A DNA stretch of 10,020 bases from CAZEVI01 sp964515615. GTDB taxonomy: Bacteria; Patescibacteriota; UBA1384; XYA2-FULL-43-10; CAINNR01. The position numbers were made by a program, and so were the translations under genes. Position 1 is the first letter of the stretch. Each line of letters starts with the position of its first letter. The DNA is taken from assembly GCA_964515615.1 (NCBI GenBank), contig CAZEVI010000025.1, positions 1 through 10,020 on the forward strand, given 5' to 3'. The notes under the pieces were generated by a model that ran no database searches, had not been told where the DNA came from, and saw nothing but the letters and a program-made list of their open reading frames with translations. Shown piece by piece: positions 6,356 through 10,020 of this stretch.

Positions 6356-7944
6356 TTTTCCTGATTATTTTTTGAAACAGGCACTTTGGCAAATAAACTT
6401 TCGGCAGTCATCTCCGCTGGTTTGCTAATTTCTAAAATTTGCAACAAAGTCGGAGCGATATTTGAAAGTGATCCGCCAGAAAGCAACGGTTTTTTGCCAA
6501 TCTCAATCTCTTTGGAAATTATCATAAAGGGGACAGGATTGCTGGTGTGCTCGGTCTGAGACTGATTGGTTTTTGGGTTAATCATTTCCTCGGCGTTGCC
6601 ATGATCGGAGGTAATGGCGACCGTGTAATTATGCAAAAGTAAAATTTTTATCAGCCGCTCCAAACAAAAATCAATAAATTCGATCGCTTGAACCGCGGCG
6701 TAAAAATTTCCAACATGACCAACCATATCAGCGTTGGCGTAATTACAGATGATTAAATCAAAATTCTTACCAGCATTGGAAATTAGTGAGTCAGTAATTT
6801 TTCCGGCACTCATTGTCGGAGTTAAATCGTAAGTTGAAACTTTTGGAGACGGAATCATTTGATGATATTCTCTAGGAAACGGCTTTTCTCGGCCGCCATC
6901 AATGAAATAGGTAACATGAGCATACTTTTCCGTTTCGGCAATGTGAAACTGAGAAAAACCGGCATTGCTAACGACTTCGGCCAAAGAATTTTTGATCTCC
7001 TCCGGTTGAAAAGCCATAATTCCGATTGGATACTGGTCGCGATTAACAAAAGTTAGAAAGTAAATGTTATTCAAAATTTTTCTGTCAGAGATTGCCGGAA
7101 TTTTCTGCTCGAGAAAAGCTTGCGATAATTGACGAGCGCGGTCGGGACGAAAATTAAAAAATATTACGGCATCGTTATCAGAAATAATAATTTTATTCTC
7201 CGGCTTATCGGCAATTAAAGTTGGAATAATATATTCGTCGCTGACTTCGCGCAAATATGATCGGGAGATTGCCTCACGAGAAGATGGGCTAATATTAGCC
7301 TCACCTTTTGTCAAAACGTTATAAGTTCTCGATGTCCGACCCCAATTTTTGTCGCGATCCAATGCAAAATAACGACCACAGATGCTACTAATTTTGCCAA
7401 CTCCAATCTCTTTTAACTTGCATTCAATATCTTCAAATACGCCAAGCGCCGACTCCGGATCGGAATCTCGGCCGTCAGTAAATAAATCGAGATAAACTTT
7501 TGTTAGTTGATTTTCCTTAGCCATTTTCAATAGCGAAAAAAGATGGTTAATATCTGAATGAACGTGGCCACGGCCGACTAACCCCATAAGATGAAGAGCC
7601 GAATTATTTTTTTTAGCGTGTTCAAAAGCTGCTAAAATTTTCTGATTTTTGAAAAATTGACCACTTTTAATCAAATTATTGATAAATACTAAATCCTGAG
7701 GAACAACACGTCCGGCGCCAATGTTTAAGTGCCCGGTTTCCGAATTACCAGCAGTTCCGGCTGGCAAACCAACGGCTTCTCCGGATGCCAAAAGTGAAGT
7801 GTGCGTGTATGTTCGCCACCAAAGATCAAAATTTCTAACTTTTGCTTGGGTTATCGCATTGCCGCCCCATGCCGGACCGATTCCCCAACCATCCAAAATA
7901 ATTAGAGCTACTTTTCGCTTTTGATTAATTTTCCCCTCCGGCAA
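6328..7944 (-). CDS. gpmI: 2,3-bisphosphoglycerate-independent phosphoglycerate mutase, copy 1
   Basis: This is the first gene of the operon and the more canonical of two adjacent copies. It should interconvert 3- and 2-phosphoglycerate using two metal ions (usually Mn2+). Numbering from TTG 7944: D18 in LDGWG, nucleophile S68 in GNSETGHLNIGAGR, H129, R159 and D160 in DGRD, R191 and R197 in GRYFALDRD, R266 and R269 in FRPDRAR, K340 in ETEKY, D406 and H410, D447 and H448, and H466. The usual SDGGVHSH reads GRGHVHSD, but its key His stays. The start is uncertain. TTG 7944 has no upstream ribosome binding site, while GGAGGGG (7939-7933) lies inside the frame, 3 bases before an in-frame ATT at 7929-7927. 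Starting there gives MNQKRK before VALIILDGWG, close in length to copy 2. A rare ATT start is therefore possible. Confidence 0.92.
   Translation of the reverse strand: MPEGKINQKRKVALIILDGWGIGPAWGGNAITQAKVRNFDLWWRTYTHTSLLASGEAVGLPAGTAGNSETGHLNIGAGRVVPQDLVFINNLIKSGQFFKNQKILAAFEHAKKNNSALHLMGLVGRGHVHSDINHLFSLLKMAKENQLTKVYLDLFTDGRDSDPESALGVFEDIECKLKEIGVGKISSICGRYFALDRDKNWGRTSRTYNVLTKGEANISPSSREAISRSYLREVSDEYIIPTLIADKPENKIIISDNDAVIFFNFRPDRARQLSQAFLEQKIPAISDRKILNNIYFLTFVNRDQYPIGIMAFQPEEIKNSLAEVVSNAGFSQFHIAETEKYAHVTYFIDGGREKPFPREYHQMIPSPKVSTYDLTPTMSAGKITDSLISNAGKNFDLIICNYANADMVGHVGNFYAAVQAIEFIDFCLERLIKILLLHNYTVAITSDHGNAEEMINPKTNQSQTEHTSNPVPFMIISKEIEIGKKPLLSGGSLSNIAPTLLQILEISKPAEMTAESLFAKVPVSKNNQEKWNKIPTNQ
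7933..7939 (-). promoter_or_regulatory. Ribosome binding site inside the apparent gpmI copy 1 frame
   Basis: GGAGGGG (7939-7933) is the only strong ribosome binding site near this start. It lies downstream of TTG 7944 and just upstream of an in-frame ATT at 7929-7927, with no ATG, GTG or TTG nearby at a useful distance. This points either to an unusual ATT start or to initiation at TTG without a ribosome binding site. Confidence 0.4.
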
Positions 7945-7976
7945 GATAATTATTTACTTAAATTGTGCATGATTTG

Positions 7977-8005
7977 ATTATACCGAAATTCGGTAAAAAT
8001 TAACA
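7977..8005 (-). promoter_or_regulatory. Promoter of the glycolysis-fermentation operon, overlapping a palindrome
   Basis: A perfect -10 TATAAT (7982-7977) lies about 35 bases upstream of the first gpmI start. The -35 region at 17 bases (TGTTAA, 8005-8000) is poor. The spacer holds TACCGAAATTCGGTA (7981-7995), with two 7-base arms around one central base, sharing two bases with the -10. A weak -35 together with an operator-like palindrome in the spacer suggests control by a DNA-binding protein, but no regulator gene is in view. Confidence 0.5.
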
Positions 8006-8083
8006 GTAAGCCACCACTCAGTGAGAAATTAAAGGATAAATCTCGGATTGATCAAACAATAAGCCTGCAATTAATTTGAATTT

Positions 8084-8107
8084 AAAAACCCCAACTTGAA
8101 GTTGAGG
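8084..8107 (-). terminator. Intrinsic terminator of the M23 peptidase gene
   Basis: On the minus strand CCTCAAC (8107-8101) pairs with GTTGGGG (8095-8089), a 7-bp stem with one T-G pair and a 5-base loop, followed directly by TTTTT (8088-8084). It lies 115 bases after the M23 stop and 100 bases before the operon promoter, separating the two transcription units. Confidence 0.75.
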
Positions 8108-8114
8108 TCGGGAG

Positions 8115-8132
8115 ATTAGCAAATTTGCTAAT
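8115..8132. repeat. Perfect 18-bp palindrome in the M23 3' region
   Basis: ATTAGCAAATTTGCTAAT reads the same on both strands. It sits 7 bases from the terminator stem, in the 3' untranslated region of the M23 transcript. It could be a binding site for a dimeric protein or a second RNA hairpin in front of the terminator. No copy was noticed elsewhere in the window. Confidence 0.6.
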
Positions 8133-8221
8133 TTTAATCTTTTGAAAATGTTTATTAAATGGTGTTTGATAAAAGATGTCCCCAGAGTAATATTTATTAG
8201 ATGAAACTTGTTGGGCAATAA

Positions 8222-9703
8222 TTATCGGATAATTTGCAGATCATTACCGAATTTGTCGCAACTGGCAATTTTTCGGCTACCAACTTCGCCAATTGTCAGA
8301 AAAATTCGTCCACTATCCGGATTATAGCAATCAAATACTACTTTATCAGAAAAAATTAAATCATGATGCTTGGTTAAATCATAACCTTTGTGTAGTGCAT
8401 CGCCATTAATCGGAGTTAAAGTTCCCATAGACGGAATCCAGTCGTCTAAGTGTCTTCTCAAAAAAGCAACCGATTCCGATTGATCACAACCAATGACTTC
8501 ATTATTGCGACCAATTAAAACCAAATTTGAGCACTGAAAACCAGTTTTAACCCAACCTCGATATTCGCTATTTTCATCGCCGGTAACAACAAATATTTTG
8601 CTATCGCCAGTTTTTGGATCAATTCTAGCACCAAGCATTCGCCAAATTGGCGAGGAGAAGAAAAATGAAAACTTGCCATGATTTTTGTAAAGCAAATCTT
8701 TGATTGGTTTGTAACTCCAATCTGCTGAACTATAAACCATTGTCGGATTTGATTCATCTTCAAAAAGCGGAAAAAACAATCCTGTGTCATCGGTTTTCCC
8801 CCATGCGAGCATAACATTGCTATTGCGAATTTTACCCATTTCAAACCATTGACCGCTTTCCATCCTGCCAAGACAACAATTTCTGTTTTCATCTGTGTAA
8901 ATAACAAGGACTATTTTATCGATTACTAAATAGTCAAAAAGCTTCATCGGCTTCGCGATTTGACAAATTGGAGTTTTGGCATTTTGAGCCAAATTCGAAG
9001 AATAAATTATCTCGTTGGAGTCAATGTCTTGCTCAACGAAATAGATTTGTTTTTCACCATTGTCATAACGGACAGAATAATCATCACAATTGCCGTTTCT
9101 AACAACCTGCAACCACGGCAAAGGATCATACCACTCATTGTAATGGATAATACCATTTTTGGTTTGCATATTTGGTCGTGGCAACGGTTGTCTTCCCAGT
9201 CCTGAAATTGGCAAGGATTTTGAACAAACTACCCCAATATGCAAATGACTGCAATCGCCCCATTCACCAATTTGCCCGAGAATCTCACCGGCAACAACTT
9301 CTTCCCCCGCTCGAAAATTTCTGACCATCGGATCAGACATCGGAAAGCCGTCATTCAATGGTCTTTTCAGATGGCCAAGAACAATCTCCTCATACTCGTC
9401 CGAAGAATTTCGGAAGGAAAGTTTTATGGCAAAATTGTTGTGTTCGGACGAATTAAAATCCCAACCATTTGGGGATCCACCAATGATTGTACAATTAACC
9501 GGGGCAAGAACTGTGGTTCCAATCGGGCAAGGAATATCATCGCCGCAATGCCAAACGCCGGCAACAGGATAATCAGCACCCATAACGCCAAAATTGTCAG
9601 AATGAGAATTAATATATTCTTGCGGGATTGGCGAAACATATTCTGCAAAACAATATACCAAAAACAAAGACGACAATGCCAAAATGATTGCCATTGTTTT
9701 CAT
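8222..9703 (-). CDS. Secreted M23-family (LytM-like) metallopeptidase with a large C-terminal domain
   Basis: The 493-residue protein starts with a signal peptide (residues 1-20, hydrophobic core AIILALSSLFLV, probable cleavage after CFA). C18 is not in a good lipobox. Residues about 40-160 form an M23 peptidase domain with the zinc ligands HxxxD (H52, D56) and HLH (H153, H155), plus H111 in LGHL. Such enzymes cut peptidoglycan cross-bridges or peptides outside the membrane. Residues about 200-493 resemble no family I can name. They contain recurring short strands such as QIYFVEQD, IVLVIYTDE and SKIFVVTGDE at roughly even spacing, which suggests a beta-propeller or similar beta-rich fold. Several cysteines (C53, C59, C71, C151, C160) could form disulfides. 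ATG 9703 is preceded by GGAGGT at 6 bases, so the longer TTG 9724 frame is less likely. It is a single-gene transcript. Confidence 0.8.
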   Translation of the reverse strand: MKTMAIILALSSLFLVYCFAEYVSPIPQEYINSHSDNFGVMGADYPVAGVWHCGDDIPCPIGTTVLAPVNCTIIGGSPNGWDFNSSEHNNFAIKLSFRNSSDEYEEIVLGHLKRPLNDGFPMSDPMVRNFRAGEEVVAGEILGQIGEWGDCSHLHIGVVCSKSLPISGLGRQPLPRPNMQTKNGIIHYNEWYDPLPWLQVVRNGNCDDYSVRYDNGEKQIYFVEQDIDSNEIIYSSNLAQNAKTPICQIAKPMKLFDYLVIDKIVLVIYTDENRNCCLGRMESGQWFEMGKIRNSNVMLAWGKTDDTGLFFPLFEDESNPTMVYSSADWSYKPIKDLLYKNHGKFSFFFSSPIWRMLGARIDPKTGDSKIFVVTGDENSEYRGWVKTGFQCSNLVLIGRNNEVIGCDQSESVAFLRRHLDDWIPSMGTLTPINGDALHKGYDLTKHHDLIFSDKVVFDCYNPDSGRIFLTIGEVGSRKIASCDKFGNDLQIIR

Positions 9704-9709
9704 CTTTGC

Positions 9710-9715
9710 ACCTCC
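9710..9715 (-). promoter_or_regulatory. Ribosome binding site of the M23 gene
   Basis: GGAGGT (9715-9710) lies 6 bases before ATG 9703 and fixes that start. It is part of ACCGGAGGT, whose ACCGG (9718-9714) can pair with the CCGGT arm of the leader hairpin. Confidence 0.7.
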
Positions 9716-9731
9716 GGTTATCAATTTATGC

Positions 9732-9760
9732 TATTTACCGGATAATACTGCCGGTAAATA
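9732..9760 (-). repeat. 10-bp perfect stem-loop in the M23 mRNA leader
   Basis: TATTTACCGG and CCGGTAAATA form perfect 10-base arms around a 9-base loop (9742-9750). With the predicted promoter, transcription would start near 9762, so the hairpin would begin almost at the 5' end of the mRNA. There it could protect the message from decay or act as a regulatory switch. As DNA it could also be an operator. Confidence 0.6.
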
Positions 9761-9768
9761 TCGGCTTT

Positions 9769-9798
9769 ATAATAACATAAAATAATGATTTTTGACAG
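9769..9798 (-). promoter_or_regulatory. Candidate promoter of the M23 gene
   Basis: CTGTCA (9798-9793, four of six consensus bases) is followed after 18 bases by TATTAT (9774-9769, five of six). It overlaps the plus-strand TTGACA at 9792-9797, so the two divergent promoters may compete for polymerase. Confidence 0.4.
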
Positions 9799-9806
9799 TT
9801 ATTCGC

Positions 9807-9835
9807 TTGAAAAATAGATTAAAAAATGTTACTAT
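9807..9835 (+). promoter_or_regulatory. Candidate promoter of tRNA-Leu
   Basis: TTGAAA (9807-9812, five of six consensus bases) and TACTAT (9830-9835) are 17 bases apart, with a TG extension (9827-9828) one base before the -10. An alternative pair, TTGACA (9792-9797) and TAGATT (9815-9820), also 17 bases apart, overlaps it. Either gives a leader of roughly 90-110 bases before the tRNA. Confidence 0.45.
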
Positions 9836-9933
9836 TTATGTAGCTAGTATTACGAGAATGATTTGCTGTGATCCTGCTAAACAGTGTTGACACAAAGACC
9901 AAACATTTTGGGAAGATATTTCATAGAAAAATT

Positions 9934-10020
9934 GGCCGAGTGGCGGAACTGGTAGACGCGCACGACTCAAAATCGTGTGGTAGTAATATCATGTGGGTTC
10001 AATTCCCACCTCGGCCACCA
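9934..10020 (+). tRNA. tRNA-Leu (anticodon CAA)
   Basis: The 87-base gene folds as a class II tRNA. The acceptor stem is GGCCGAG (9934-9940) with CTCGGCC (10010-10016), the discriminator is A10017, and CCA is encoded at 10018-10020. The anticodon stem CACGA/TCGTG encloses the loop CTCAAAA, with anticodon CAA at 9968-9970, reading UUG leucine codons. The long variable arm (9978-9992) forms a 5-bp stem, as expected for leucine. The T stem GTGGG/CCCAC encloses TTCAATT. The gene ends exactly at the window edge, so its terminator and any following tRNA genes are out of view. Confidence 0.97.

Noticed and set aside
8018..8218. 66-codon open frame on the minus strand downstream of the M23 gene
   Set aside because: It runs across the intrinsic terminator and the 18-bp palindrome, has no ribosome binding site, and looks like translated AT-rich spacer.
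9239..9745. 168-codon open frame on the plus strand opposite the M23 gene
   Set aside because: It is antisense to the signal peptide and catalytic motifs of a recognisable peptidase and has no family features of its own.
9887..9892. Perfect TTGACA just upstream of tRNA-Leu
   Set aside because: No -10 element at 16-18 bases; the nearest candidate, GATATT, is 22 bases away.

Overview
The window is AT-rich DNA carrying eight full-length protein genes, one very short candidate gene and one tRNA gene. All the protein genes lie on the minus strand; only the tRNA is on the plus strand. Short spacers, an overlapping metabolic operon, an encoded tRNA CCA end, UUG/GUG starts and a simple pyruvate-to-acetate pathway with PduL instead of Pta suggest a small-genome anaerobic fermenting bacterium. 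A Patescibacteria/CPR-like lineage is plausible, but this is inference: no marker gene is present. All genes read through in the standard code, with no sign of UGA reassignment.

Layout, right to left (the direction of transcription of the protein genes). At the right edge is tRNA-Leu(CAA) on the plus strand (9934-10020). It is divergent from a secreted M23-type metallopeptidase gene (8222-9703), and their -35 elements overlap. The M23 mRNA should start almost directly with a 10-bp stem-loop and ends at an intrinsic terminator (8084-8107). A perfect TATAAT overlapping a TACCG/CGGTA palindrome (7977-7995) then opens a long operon. Its order is gpmI copy 1, gpmI copy 2, pduL, ackA, 2-oxoacid:ferredoxin oxidoreductase alpha, beta and fused gamma-delta, then a candidate 25-residue membrane peptide (313-390) with a strong ribosome binding site. 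A weak terminator candidate follows at 265-303. Positions 1-264 hold no convincing gene.

Together the operon covers lower glycolysis (3-phosphoglycerate to 2-phosphoglycerate) and the ATP-yielding exit from pyruvate. The oxidoreductase would make acetyl-CoA and reduced ferredoxin, PduL would make acetyl phosphate, and acetate kinase would make acetate plus ATP. A likely internal promoter at the end of ackA (TTGCCA-18-TATAAT) would let the oxidoreductase genes be expressed separately.

The points most worth checking are these. Two adjacent, clearly diverged phosphoglycerate mutases sit in one operon, the second with Leu in place of a substrate-binding Arg. The acetate kinase is short (328 residues) and altered at several nucleotide-pocket positions. 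The tiny Trp-flanked membrane peptide follows the oxidoreductase. The M23 leader can fold in two mutually exclusive ways, one of which covers the ribosome binding site. I did not find a defence system, CRISPR array, insertion sequence or prophage.
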